From the NCBI RefSeq assembly GCF_017776525.1, contig NZ_JACVEW010000021.1, positions 1 through 61,703 on the forward strand: 61,703 nucleotides of DNA, given 5' to 3'. The DNA comes from Marinobacterium alkalitolerans (lineage in GTDB: Bacteria > Pseudomonadota > Gammaproteobacteria > Pseudomonadales > Balneatricaceae). Both the position numbers and the translations under genes were made by a program. The notes under the pieces were generated by a model. That model searched no databases. It had not been told where the DNA came from and saw only the letters and a list, made by a program, of their open reading frames with translations. Shown here one piece after another: positions 28,046-36,852 of the stretch (position 1 is the first letter of the stretch; each line of letters opens with the position of its first letter).

Positions 28046-29443
28046 TCAGTACCCTTTCAACTGGTCGATATATTCCGGCAGGAACAGCGATATCTGCGGG
28101 ATATAGGTGATCAAAATCAGGAAGAACAGCAGCAGGCCGAGCCAGGGCAGGCACGCCTTGATCACCCAGATCATATTCCGCCCGGTGATGCCCGCTGTCA
28201 CGAACAGGTTCAGGCCCACCGGCGGTGTCAGCATGCCGATCTCCATGTTCACCACCATGATGATGCCCAGGTGGATCGGATCAATCCCCAGCTGAGTCGC
28301 GATCGGGAACAGGATCGGCGCCATGATCAGCAGAATGGCCGAGGGCTCCATGAAGTTGCCGGCGATCAGCAGCAGAATGTTCACCACGATCAGGAAGCCC
28401 CAGGCCGGCAGCCCCCACTCGATGATCACTTCCGCAATGGTATGCGGGATACGCTCGGTGGTCAGTACGTGCGCGAACAGCATCGCGTTGGCGATGATGA
28501 ACAGCAGCATCATGGACACTTTGGACGCATCCACAAACACCTTGCGCACTTCCGGGTGGGAAACGGAGCGCGGGATCGACATCAGCACCTGGAACAGGTT
28601 ACGCACCACGGCACTGCCCATGGACTCACCTTCGTTACGCCAGGCGACGCCTTTCAGCGGACCGATATCACGGTAGCCCATCACGGCAATCATGTACGCA
28701 TAGACGGCAGCCACGGCAGCCGCTTCGGTCGGTGAAGCGATCCCGCCATAGATGGAGCCCAGTACGATGATGATCAGCATCAGGCCGCCCATGGCGATAC
28801 CACCGGAGCGGAACAGCTGAGCAAAGCCCGGGAACGGCTGTGACGGCAGCTTCTTCACGCGCGCGGCGATGTAGATGGCCACCATCAGCAGCAGGCCCAT
28901 CATCAGGCCGGGGATGAAGCCGGCCATGAACATGCGAGACGCCGATACCTCGGTCGCCGCGGCATAGACCAGCATGACGATGGAGGGCGGAATCAGAATG
29001 CCCAGCGTACCCGCGTTCGCAATGACGCCGGCAGCGAAGGATTCCGGGTAACCGGAACGCACCATACCGGCAATCACGATGGTACCGATCGCCGCTACCG
29101 TGGCCGGTGAGGAGCCGGATACGGCCGCAAACAGCATACAGGCCATCACCGATGCCATCGCCAGACCGCCCCGGACATGGCCGATGGCATCCATGGCAAA
29201 GTTGATCAGGCGCTTGGCCACCCCGCCGGTGGACAGAAACGCGGATGACAGAATAAAGAACGGAATCGCCAGCAAGGTGTAGTGTTCAGAGGTCGCCTCG
29301 AACAGTTTCAGCGCTACGGACGCCAGCGAGTCATTGGAAAAGATCAGGATCGTGGTCACACTGGACAGGCCCAGCGCAATCGCGATCGGCATTCCCATCA
29401 GCATGCAGCCGAAGAGAATGATAAACAGCATGGCCGTAGTCAT
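28046..29443 (-). CDS. dctM: TRAP transporter large permease DctM
   Basis: Large membrane subunit that carries C4-dicarboxylate import driven by sodium. The 465 residues form about 12-14 membrane helices. Family motifs include GMPIAIALGLSS near the start, ILIPPSIVMLVYA (about 157-169) and the repeated helical hairpins typical of elevator carriers. A loop near residues 255-315 (RDIGPLKGVAWRNEGESMGS) is longer than in minimal DctM. It overlaps dctQ by four bases (ATGA). With dctP it should import succinate, malate or fumarate; the substrate is inferred from the linked dctBD. Confidence 0.93.
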   Translation of the reverse strand: MTTAMLFIILFGCMLMGMPIAIALGLSSVTTILIFSNDSLASVALKLFEATSEHYTLLAIPFFILSSAFLSTGGVAKRLINFAMDAIGHVRGGLAMASVMACMLFAAVSGSSPATVAAIGTIVIAGMVRSGYPESFAAGVIANAGTLGILIPPSIVMLVYAAATEVSASRMFMAGFIPGLMMGLLLMVAIYIAARVKKLPSQPFPGFAQLFRSGGIAMGGLMLIIIVLGSIYGGIASPTEAAAVAAVYAYMIAVMGYRDIGPLKGVAWRNEGESMGSAVVRNLFQVLMSIPRSVSHPEVRKVFVDASKVSMMLLFIIANAMLFAHVLTTERIPHTIAEVIIEWGLPAWGFLIVVNILLLIAGNFMEPSAILLIMAPILFPIATQLGIDPIHLGIIMVVNMEIGMLTPPVGLNLFVTAGITGRNMIWVIKACLPWLGLLLFFLILITYIPQISLFLPEYIDQLKGY

Positions 29444-29994
29444 TGGCGTGCCTCCCCGTCGTTGCCCTTGAGGTCACGGGCAATTTCCATACTTTCTTCG
29501 GCTTCGTCGGCAAAGTGGAAACCGTCCGCTTCACCCTTGAGCACCTTCCAGCCCAGCTGCACAAATCGCAGCGCCAGCAGGGCAAAGCCGATCACCAGAA
29601 TGGTCATGACCGTCCACTTGGGAATGGGCAGGTCTTCCAGTTCAATGCCAATCATTTTCATCTTGGCCAGGTAGATCCAGGAGCCGTATAAAAAGAGGCC
29701 GCAATAAAACAGACAGAGCGCTATCGCAATCAGTGTCACGCCACGGTGCACCCCGGCCGGCAGCATCTTGACGAAAACATCGACGCCAATGTGGGCACCC
29801 ACTTTCACACCGTAAGATGCGCCAAAGAGCACAAACCATGCGGACAGCAACAGGGTGACTTCCTGTGCCCAGTGGATGCCGGCATTGAAACCGAAGCGGG
29901 CAACCACTTCTGCGAAGACCAACAGCGTCATGGCCAGCAGAAGCAGCGACAGTATCGCCTCTTCGATATGCGTTACCAGATTACGTACAGACAT
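29440..29994 (-). CDS. dctQ: TRAP transporter small permease DctQ
   Basis: Small membrane subunit that supports DctM. The 184 residues have four helices, with the DctQ block ARFGFNAGIHWAQEVTLLLSAWFVLFGASYGVKVGAHIGVD split across helices two and three. The C-terminal tail is acidic (DEAEESMEIARD). Start at ATG 29994 after GGGGAAGAATT. A stable hairpin separates it from dctP. Confidence 0.9.
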   Translation of the reverse strand: MSVRNLVTHIEEAILSLLLLAMTLLVFAEVVARFGFNAGIHWAQEVTLLLSAWFVLFGASYGVKVGAHIGVDVFVKMLPAGVHRGVTLIAIALCLFYCGLFLYGSWIYLAKMKMIGIELEDLPIPKWTVMTILVIGFALLALRFVQLGWKVLKGEADGFHFADEAEESMEIARDLKGNDGEARQ

Positions 29995-30041
29995 AATTCT
30001 TCCCCGATTTCGGACCGCCCCCACCCCTGAGGGCGATCGGT

Positions 30042-30061
30042 GGGGTGGCGTGTGCCACCCC
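30042..30061. other. Intercistronic hairpin between dctP and dctQ
   Basis: Perfect eight-base stem GGGGTGGC/GCCACCCC with a four-base loop, no T-tract, 26 bases after the dctP stop. Such hairpins commonly protect the binding-protein mRNA from 3' exonucleases, so that DctP outnumbers the permease subunits. Confidence 0.6.
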
Positions 30062-30086
30062 TGTGGATCTCGCGTTCAGCAAGGTA

Positions 30087-31070
30087 TTACTGGTTGGACT
30101 GGGCAGCCGCTTCGATCAGGTCTGCACCGATCTCATCTTCAAACTGCTTCCAGACCGGCTTCATTGCATCAACCCACTGCTGACGCTCGGCATCGGAGAT
30201 TTCGATCACTTCACTGCGACCGGAGTCGATGATCGCCTGGCGGTCTTCGGCAGCCTTGTCATCAGAGATCTTGTTGCCGTACGCAATGGCTTCATCCAGC
30301 GCCTGTTTAAGCTCGGCACGCACATCCTCATCCAGACCGCTCCAGAATTCGGCAGAAGTCACGACCAGGTAGTCCAGCACACCGTGGTTGGATTCGGTGA
30401 TGTAGGGCTGAACCTCGTGGAACTTCTTGGAATAGATGTTGGACCAGGTGTTTTCCTGACCGTCGATGGCCTTGGTCTGCAGCAGAGTGAACACTTCAGA
30501 GAACGGCTTTTTCAGCGGTACGGCATCAACCGCTTCGAACTGTGCCTGAAGTACATCGGAGGTCATGATGCGGAACTTCTTGCCGGAGGCATCAGAAGGT
30601 ACACGCAGAGGTTCACTGGCAGACAGCTGCTTCATGCCGTTATGCAGGTAACCCAGACCGACCAGGCCGCGCTTGCGCAGCGAGTTCAGCAGTTCCTGAC
30701 CCTGTTCGCTCTGCTGGAAGCGCTCAACCGCGTCCATGTCCTTGAACAGGAACGGCAGGTCAAAGATCTGCAGGGACTTGGTGTATTTCTGGAACTTGGA
30801 CAGAGACGGTGCCGCCATCTGTACGTCACCCAGCAGCATCGCTTCCAGTACCTTGTTGTCACCAAACAGCTGGGAGTTCGGGAACACCTTCACTTCAACC
30901 TTGTCGCCCATACGCTCGGCAACCAGGTCACGGAATTTGATAGCCATCTGGCCTTTCGGGGTATTTTCAGCCACTACATGGGAAAACTTCAGCTCGATCG
31001 GTGCGGCGGAAACGGCCTGGGCACCCAGCGTCAGAGCGATGGAAGTTACGGCAGCAGTCAGTAAACGCAT
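30087..31070 (-). CDS. dctP: TRAP dicarboxylate-binding protein DctP
   Basis: Periplasmic binding protein of 327 residues. The signal peptide is MRLLTAAVTSIALTLGAQAV plus SA, cleaved near A22. The DctP-family start APIELKFSHVVAENTPKG follows. The conserved ligand arginine region lies in GKKFRIMTSDVLQ, and the block IDGQENTWSNIYSKKFHEVQPY is typical of C4-dicarboxylate members. AGGAG sits seven bases before the ATG. A consensus sigma-54 promoter lies at 31176-31162 and a CA-rich Hfq/Crc-like tract covers the leader, so it is probably activated by DctBD and repressed by Crc. Confidence 0.95.
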   Translation of the reverse strand: MRLLTAAVTSIALTLGAQAVSAAPIELKFSHVVAENTPKGQMAIKFRDLVAERMGDKVEVKVFPNSQLFGDNKVLEAMLLGDVQMAAPSLSKFQKYTKSLQIFDLPFLFKDMDAVERFQQSEQGQELLNSLRKRGLVGLGYLHNGMKQLSASEPLRVPSDASGKKFRIMTSDVLQAQFEAVDAVPLKKPFSEVFTLLQTKAIDGQENTWSNIYSKKFHEVQPYITESNHGVLDYLVVTSAEFWSGLDEDVRAELKQALDEAIAYGNKISDDKAAEDRQAIIDSGRSEVIEISDAERQQWVDAMKPVWKQFEDEIGADLIEAAAQSNQ

Positions 31071-31077
31071 GAGGTTT

Positions 31078-31125
31078 CTCCTGTTATTTCTGTTGTTGGT
31101 GTTTGCATGCCGGCTGTTTGTTGTT
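31078..31125 (-). promoter_or_regulatory. CA-rich Hfq/Crc-type tract over the dctP ribosome site
   Basis: On the minus strand AACAACAA (31125-31118) fits the AAnAAnAA motif bound by Hfq with Crc. A second tract, CAACAACAGAAATAACAGG, runs into the AGGAG at 31082-31078. dctP is a known Crc target in Pseudomonas aeruginosa, and a crc gene is present in this window. The role here is inferred. Confidence 0.55.
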
Positions 31126-31161
31126 GGAAGCCGGTCGATTCGCAACACAGGAGTCCTCTTT

Positions 31162-31176
31162 GCAAGGCAGGTGCCA
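31162..31176 (-). promoter_or_regulatory. Sigma-54 promoter of dctP
   Basis: On the minus strand TGGCAC-CTGCC-TTGC, an exact match to the -24/-12 consensus, with GG and GC ten bases apart. The predicted start site is near 31150, giving a leader of about 80 bases. Confidence 0.85.
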
Positions 31177-31234
31177 GTTTTGTAAAAACCGCCACACCCG
31201 CTGCAATAAATATTTAATATCAAAGGGTTGTAAT

Positions 31235-31321
31235 GGAAATCCGAACAGAGCCGGAGGTGCACAAAGCAGTCTTTTTGAGCGGTATCTGACCCAAAGCCCT
31301 GGTCGCGATAGGCGGATTTCC
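31235..31321. repeat. Widely spaced inverted repeat between dctP and the chemoreceptor
   Basis: GGAAATCCG (31235-31243) and CGGATTTCC (31313-31321) are perfect inverse copies 69 bases apart. They lie 59-145 bases upstream of the -24 element of dctP, the usual distance for an enhancer-binding protein such as DctD. No other feature explains this 383-base gap apart from the sigma-54 promoter and the CA tract. Confidence 0.5.
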
Positions 31322-31453
31322 ACCCAAATGAATGAAAAACAAACAGTTGTGGCAGATCAGCTTTTTTTTGAATAGGATCTGTATACTGGCACCGACAATT
31401 TTTATACCGGCTGCCTCCCAGCAGAAGAACTATAAAGATCAGGATGGAATAAC

Positions 31454-33061
31454 GTGAAAAGCTCCATTTCGATTCAGAACAAGGTTAACCTGTCACTGGT
31501 TGTGGTATTCCTGATCATTTTCATCAGCTCGTTGACTACCATTTACCGCAGCGAGACCTCGCTGGTCGATCAGGTCGTCACCAAATCAACGCTGGACGCC
31601 GCCGACTCCTATTTTGACAGTATCAACATCCTGATGCTCAGTGGTGCCATGGCCAACCGCGCCACTCTGCAGCAGAAAATGCTCTCCAACGAAGCGATTA
31701 CCGAGGCCCGCATCATTCGCGGCAAGCAGATCTCGGCCGTCTACGGGCCGGGTTCTGAGGACTCCAAACCGGTGGATGACTTCGACCGCCGTGCCATGAA
31801 AGGCGAGCACGTGATCGCCGAACTGGACGATGAGCAGGGCCACCGCCTCACGGTTGTTACGCCCATGAAAGCCCTGTCCGACTACAAGGGCACCAACTGC
31901 CTGCTCTGCCACCAGGTTGAAGAGGGTGAGGTGATCGGTGCCGTGCGCGTGACCTACTCTTATGACGCGCTGGACAAACAGATCAATCAGAACCTGATCA
32001 GCGTGGCCCTGATTGAGCTGGGCCTCTTCGTCGCCGGGATCATCCTGATCAGCCTGCTGCTGCGCCGTATCGTGGTGAAGCCGATCAACAATCTGGCTGA
32101 CACCATCCATACCATCGAGCGTGACAACGATCTGAATATGCGCATGCCGGTCACCAGCGGTGACGAAATAGGCCAGATGTCCAACGCGTTCAACTCCATG
32201 ATGGGCACCATCCACGACGGCATGAAGCATGTCCGGGATACCGTCAATCAACTGGCTGAATCCGGCAGCCGCATCAGCAAGGTCGCCACCGACTCTGCCG
32301 CTGCCGTGAACCACCAGCAGATGCAAACCAGCTCGGTGGCCTCCTCCATGGAACAGATGGAAGCCGCAACCCGCAGTGTTGCCGCCAGTGCCGAGAATAC
32401 CGTCTCAGCCTCGGATATGGCGCTGCAGGAAAGCAATGACGGTGCGCGTATTACCGAGCAGGCGATTATCGCCATCGAGCGCCTGCAACAGAATATCGAA
32501 CGCGCGACCGACGTAATCCAGAAACTGGATGGCCAGAGCCAGAACGTGGGCACCGTGCTGGAAGTGATTCAGAAGATCGCCGAGCAAACCAACCTGCTGG
32601 CCCTGAACGCAGCGATCGAGGCTGCCCGTGCCGGTGAGCAGGGCCGAGGCTTCGCGGTTGTAGCGGATGAAGTGCGTACGCTGGCCAGCCGTACCCACAA
32701 CTCCACCGAAGAGATCAACCAGATCATCGCGGCACTGCAGAACGATGCCAAGGAAGCGGTCGGCGTGATGCAGGAAGCTCTGGAAGCGGCCGGTAACGGG
32801 GTCGATCAGGTGCGTCAGAGCAACACCACGCTCACCAACATCAATGAAGAGGTCCGCGTGATCAACGACCTCAACCACCAGGTCGCCAGCGCCGTGCGTG
32901 AGCAGAGTGACATGGCGAGCAGCGTGGAGCGCAGCATCACGGAAATCAGCCGCAGCGCGGAAGAAACCGCAGAGCGTTCGGAGCACCTGAACCGGGTATC
33001 CGACGAGCTGGAACAGCTTTCGCACCAGCTCGAAGATATGCTGAACCGCTTCAAGCTCTAA
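31454..33061 (+). CDS. Methyl-accepting chemotaxis protein with periplasmic haem-c motif
   Basis: Chemoreceptor of 535 residues: membrane helix 1 (about 12-30), periplasmic sensor (31-182), helix 2 (about 183-204), HAMP (about 205-257) and the cytoplasmic hairpin with the signature [20 protein letters not shown] plus [12 protein letters not shown]. The periplasmic domain contains C149-L-L-C152-H153 ([19 protein letters not shown]), a classic covalent haem-c site just before the last strand of the sensor fold. Redox, oxygen or nitric oxide sensing is therefore more likely than simple ligand binding. There is no C-terminal NWETF-type tether. GTG start after AGGATGG. Divergent from dctP. Confidence 0.88.
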   Translation: MKSSISIQNKVNLSLVVVFLIIFISSLTTIYRSETSLVDQVVTKSTLDAADSYFDSINILMLSGAMANRATLQQKMLSNEAITEARIIRGKQISAVYGPGSEDSKPVDDFDRRAMKGEHVIAELDDEQGHRLTVVTPMKALSDYKGTNCLLCHQVEEGEVIGAVRVTYSYDALDKQINQNLISVALIELGLFVAGIILISLLLRRIVVKPINNLADTIHTIERDNDLNMRMPVTSGDEIGQMSNAFNSMMGTIHDGMKHVRDTVNQLAESGSRISKVATDSAAAVNHQQMQTSSVASSMEQMEAATRSVAASAENTVSASDMALQESNDGARITEQAIIAIERLQQNIERATDVIQKLDGQSQNVGTVLEVIQKIAEQTNLLALNAAIEAARAGEQGRGFAVVADEVRTLASRTHNSTEEINQIIAALQNDAKEAVGVMQEALEAAGNGVDQVRQSNTTLTNINEEVRVINDLNHQVASAVREQSDMASSVERSITEISRSAEETAERSEHLNRVSDELEQLSHQLEDMLNRFKL

Positions 33062-33082
33062 CCAGGCGTGAAGCCCTGACTG

Positions 33083-33110
33083 AAACGGCCGCCCTCGGGC
33101 GGCCGTTTTG
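33083..33110 (+). terminator. Terminator after the chemoreceptor gene
   Basis: Ten-base stem AACGGCCGCC/GGCGGCCGTT with loop CTCG, then TTTTGTTGTG, between the convergent chemoreceptor gene and dctD. Confidence 0.8.
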
Positions 33111-33134
33111 TTGTGTGAACAGCGCCGGATCCGG

Positions 33135-34502
33135 TCACTGTTTGTAGTCGTTTTTATCCAGACCGTACTTCTTCATCTTGTCGTACAGCGTCTTGCGCGG
33201 CACGCCCAGGCTGGCCAGGGTATCCTTGATCGAGCCGCCATGGCGGCCCAGTTCCGTGTGAATCAGCATCTTCTCGAACCGCTCCACCTGCTCCGGCAGG
33301 GTCATGCCATCCGCCGCATCATCAGCGGTGATCGGGCGGTTGTCGAAGTCGAAGGTACACCCTTCGCCCAGCAGCACGTAACGCTCGGCCAGATTACGCA
33401 GCTCACGGACGTTACCGGGCCAGTCATGGGTCATCAGACTGTGCATGCGCTCGGCCGACAACTGGGGGATTTCCCGCCCATACAGGGATGACGCCACCAG
33501 TACGAAATGTTGAAACAGCAGCGGAATATCCTCACGCCGCTCACGCAAGGGAGGAATATCCAGCCGCACCACATTCAGACGGTAATAGAGGTCTTCCCGG
33601 AAACGGCCCGCCTCTGCCTCGGCCTTGAGGTCCACCTTGGTGGCGGCGATCACGCGCAGGTCCAGCGGGATCACGTCGTTGGAACCCAGCCGTTCGATGG
33701 CCCGCTCCTCCAGCACGCGCAGCAGCTTGATCTGCAGCGCCATCGGCATGCTTTCGATTTCATCCAGAAACAGGGTGCCCCCGTTCGCATGCTCGAACTT
33801 GCCAATGCGCTGGGTCTTGGCATCGGTGAACGCACCGGCCTCGTGACCAAACAGCTCACTCTCGATCAGGTTATCCGGCACCGCACCACAGTTGATCGCC
33901 ACGAAATTATGCTCTCGGCGGCTGCCGTGTTCGTGCAGGTAGCGCGCCAGCAGGTCCTTGCCACAGCCGGTTTCGGCCTGGATCAGGATATCGGCCGGCA
34001 TGCCCGCCACCGAGCGACTGAGCTGGCGCAGGGCACGGATGGCCGGGGTCTTGCCGATGATACGAGGGCCCGGCGCATCCTGGGCTTCCAGCTCGTCTTT
34101 CAGGCGCCGGTTCTCCAGCGTCAGGCTGCGCTTGTCGAGCGCCCGCCGTACCACGTCCAGCAACAGCTCCGAGGCAAAGGGCTTTTCGATAAAGTCATAG
34201 GCACCGTCACGAATGGCGCCCACGGCCATGGAAATGTCACCATGCCCGGTAATCAGAATCACCGGCAGGTCCGGGTCGATCCCCTGTACCCGTCGCATCA
34301 GCTCCAGACCATCAATTCCCGGCAGGTTGATATCGGTGACGACGATGCCGGGCCAGTCCTCGCCCAGCAGCTCCAGCGCAGGCTCGGCCCGCTCCAGCGT
34401 GCTCAGCTCATACCCGGCCAGCTCCAGCGTCTGGCCGGCGGCCATACGAATGTGGTGCTCATCATCAATCAGGATCACGGGCAGCGGCTGGCTCTGGCTC
34501 AT
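33135..34502 (-). CDS. dctD: C4-dicarboxylate response regulator DctD (sigma-54 activator)
   Basis: Enhancer-binding regulator of 455 residues. The receiver domain has phospho-acceptor D57 (VVTDINLPGIDG). The AAA+ domain has Walker A AETGCGKD (176-183) and Walker B GGTLFLDEIE (about 241-250). The C-terminal Fis-type helix-turn-helix is SLGVPRKTLYDKMKKYGLDK. The sigma-54 contact loop reads GAFTDA (223-228), not GAFTGA. Its start overlaps the dctB stop (ATGA). The likely target is the sigma-54 promoter of dctP, 2 kb away. Confidence 0.93.
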   Translation of the reverse strand: MSQSQPLPVILIDDEHHIRMAAGQTLELAGYELSTLERAEPALELLGEDWPGIVVTDINLPGIDGLELMRRVQGIDPDLPVILITGHGDISMAVGAIRDGAYDFIEKPFASELLLDVVRRALDKRSLTLENRRLKDELEAQDAPGPRIIGKTPAIRALRQLSRSVAGMPADILIQAETGCGKDLLARYLHEHGSRREHNFVAINCGAVPDNLIESELFGHEAGAFTDAKTQRIGKFEHANGGTLFLDEIESMPMALQIKLLRVLEERAIERLGSNDVIPLDLRVIAATKVDLKAEAEAGRFREDLYYRLNVVRLDIPPLRERREDIPLLFQHFVLVASSLYGREIPQLSAERMHSLMTHDWPGNVRELRNLAERYVLLGEGCTFDFDNRPITADDAADGMTLPEQVERFEKMLIHTELGRHGGSIKDTLASLGVPRKTLYDKMKKYGLDKNDYKQ

Positions 34503-36748
34503 GGCGTTTCCTCTGTTTCCTGTGCATCGGTGGCAGGCAGCTCCATAATGAAGACCGCGCCTCCCGCGGGGTGATTTTCAGCGCTAAGGCGACCACCGAG
34601 ATTCTCCATGATCCGGTGCGAGATGGACAGGCCCAGCCCCAGCCCCTTGCCGCGCTGCTTGGTGGTATAGAAGGGCTCAAACACCCGCTGGGTGTCCTCG
34701 GCAGCAATGCCGGGCCCGGAATCATGCAACGACAGGCGGACAACCCCCTGTCGGCGCTCCAGGCTCACGTCGATGCGCTTGACCGGACTGGATTCCATCG
34801 CCTGCATGGCATTGGACAACAGGTTGACCAGCACCTGTTCCAGACGCAGGGTATCCCCCCGCACATAGACATCGCTCAGATCGGGCCAGTTCAGCTCAAC
34901 ACCGGACTTGTCCAGACGCCCGTACATGATCGACATGGCTCCGTCCCGCACCGCCTGCAGCGAGGTGGGGCCGGTCTGGTCACTGCTCTGACGGGCAAAC
35001 TCCTTCAGCGGGTGAATGATCTTGGCCATGCGATCGGTGAGACCGGCGATCTCCTGCAGATTCACCTCCACTCGCTCGGACTTGCCCAGCTTGAGAAACG
35101 AGGCCGCATTATCGGCATAGTTGCGAATAGCCGTGAGCGGCTGGTTCAGCTCGTGGTTGATACCGGCTGCCAGCTGCCCCAACACGGCCAGTTTTGCGGT
35201 CTGGATCAGCTCGTTCTGGGTACTGCGGTGCTGCTGCATCTCTTCCAGCAGGCGCGCATTGGTGCGGCGCAGATCAGACGTTCGCTCTTCGACCCGCGTT
35301 TCCAGCGCATCTCGCGCCCGCTGCAGCTGTGCTTCGTACTCCTTGCGCTCGGTCATGTCATGGACCGTGACGATGAAGTGCCGGTCACCATCCAGCGCCA
35401 TACAGCCGATGGTCAGTTCGATCGGGAAGCGGCTGCCATCCCGGCGTATGCCTGCGGACTCCAGGGTCAGCTCCGGGATCTCACGGCAGGAGCCTGCACC
35501 AATCAGACGCTGGCAGGCAGCATGCTCCTCGGACTGAATGAGGTCGGTAAAGGCCTGCCCCCGAATGGTCCCGGCCTGATAGCCGAACAGTTTCTCGGCG
35601 GTGGGGTTGAACGACTCGACCCGCCCGCCGCTGTCCAGCGTGATCAGACCGGCCCGGGTGTTATTGATGATCGCACTGACCTGCCGCTCCCGCTCCTCCA
35701 GTGCACGCAGCTCGCGCCGCTGGAACGCACGGCGCTCACGACCGATGCGCCAGCGCGCCTGCAGAAAGAGCACCAGCAGCACCAGCGCGATATACACAAA
35801 GGCCGCCAGCACCAGCGCCTGTATCACCGTTTCGTTGACCGGTGTGAGCCGCGCCAGGATGGACACATTCAGCCCGGTGCCGGGTACCGGGCGCTGTACC
35901 AGCAGATACTCCGTGGTCTGGAGTCCGTCCAGCGCATTGCCTCGAATGCGATCCCCTTCCAGCAGGGTGATCAGCTCGGCCCCCTGCTCCAGCTGTTCGC
36001 GCCTGACCACTTCCAGCGCCGACAGCGGGTGGTCGAGGTAGCGCAGGCTGTCGACAATGCGCTCAAGGTCCGAACGCGACAGGCGGTGCAGCGCGTGAAA
36101 CTTCCAGTCCGGCCGCGTTGCAATCACGATAATGCCGTCCTCGTCGGTCACGGCTATATCCTGCAGAGGGTCATTCCAGTCCTGCTCGATCTCATGCAGG
36201 TCGATCTTGACGACGGTGACCCCGATAATCTGCTCGCCCTGACGTACCGGCCAGGAAAAATAGTAGCCACGCTTGCGCGAGGTGGTTCCCAGGGCGAAAT
36301 AGCGTCCCGCCTTGCCCGCCATGGCGTCCTGGAAATAGGGCCGGAAACTGAAATTCAGCCCGACAAAGCTCTTTTCACGGTTCCAGTTGCTGGAGGCCAG
36401 GGTGATGCCATCAGCCCCCATCAAATAGCTGTCGGACGCCCCCACGACTTCCGTAACCTGCTCCAGATACCGGTTGGCCTGATCGATACGCGCCGGGTCG
36501 TTCGGATGTGCCAGCGCCTCACGCAACCGTGAGTGGCTGGCCATCACCTGCGGCAGGTCCTTGTAGCGGTCCAGCTTCTGCTGCACGCTGAGAACGTAGC
36601 GCCCCATGTTGGCAACGGCACTCTGCTGCAGCTCTTCCAGCCCCTGCTGTCGGCTGAGATAGGCCACCTCCATCATCACCAGCAGAAACAGGATGATGGT
36701 AAACAGCAGCGATAGCGGCCGGTAGCGCTGGAAGCGACTAGCACGCAT
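34499..36748 (-). CDS. dctB: C4-dicarboxylate sensor histidine kinase DctB with PAS domain
   Basis: Membrane kinase of 749 residues, longer than the roughly 600 of classic DctB. It has helix 1 (about 14-30), a periplasmic double-Cache domain (about 35-315, with SDSYLMGADGITLASSNWNREKS split over the membrane-distal part), and helix 2 (about 322-345). A PAS domain follows (about 365-480, IINNTRAGLITLDSGGRVES), then a coiled coil, HisKA with H532 in GINHELNQPLTAIR, and HATPase (NLLSNAMQAM, DSGPGIA, GKGLGLGLSIS). The extra PAS domain suggests a second, cytoplasmic input besides dicarboxylate sensing. It diverges from pyk. Confidence 0.92.
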   Translation of the reverse strand: MRASRFQRYRPLSLLFTIILFLLVMMEVAYLSRQQGLEELQQSAVANMGRYVLSVQQKLDRYKDLPQVMASHSRLREALAHPNDPARIDQANRYLEQVTEVVGASDSYLMGADGITLASSNWNREKSFVGLNFSFRPYFQDAMAGKAGRYFALGTTSRKRGYYFSWPVRQGEQIIGVTVVKIDLHEIEQDWNDPLQDIAVTDEDGIIVIATRPDWKFHALHRLSRSDLERIVDSLRYLDHPLSALEVVRREQLEQGAELITLLEGDRIRGNALDGLQTTEYLLVQRPVPGTGLNVSILARLTPVNETVIQALVLAAFVYIALVLLVLFLQARWRIGRERRAFQRRELRALEERERQVSAIINNTRAGLITLDSGGRVESFNPTAEKLFGYQAGTIRGQAFTDLIQSEEHAACQRLIGAGSCREIPELTLESAGIRRDGSRFPIELTIGCMALDGDRHFIVTVHDMTERKEYEAQLQRARDALETRVEERTSDLRRTNARLLEEMQQHRSTQNELIQTAKLAVLGQLAAGINHELNQPLTAIRNYADNAASFLKLGKSERVEVNLQEIAGLTDRMAKIIHPLKEFARQSSDQTGPTSLQAVRDGAMSIMYGRLDKSGVELNWPDLSDVYVRGDTLRLEQVLVNLLSNAMQAMESSPVKRIDVSLERRQGVVRLSLHDSGPGIAAEDTQRVFEPFYTTKQRGKGLGLGLSISHRIMENLGGRLSAENHPAGGAVFIMELPATDAQETEETP

Positions 36749-36852
36749 GGGGGCAGGCCGCCGGGCCGGTCGGGCGGGATGCTTGAAAAAAAGTGTCCGC
36801 GGTCATACTTTAGTCGAGATAATCGACCCTCCACTGACAAGAGACGGAATCA

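Noticed and set aside
31387-31401. TGGCAC upstream of the chemoreceptor gene as a second sigma-54 promoter
   Set aside because: The -12 position reads ATTT instead of TTGC, lacking the essential GC.
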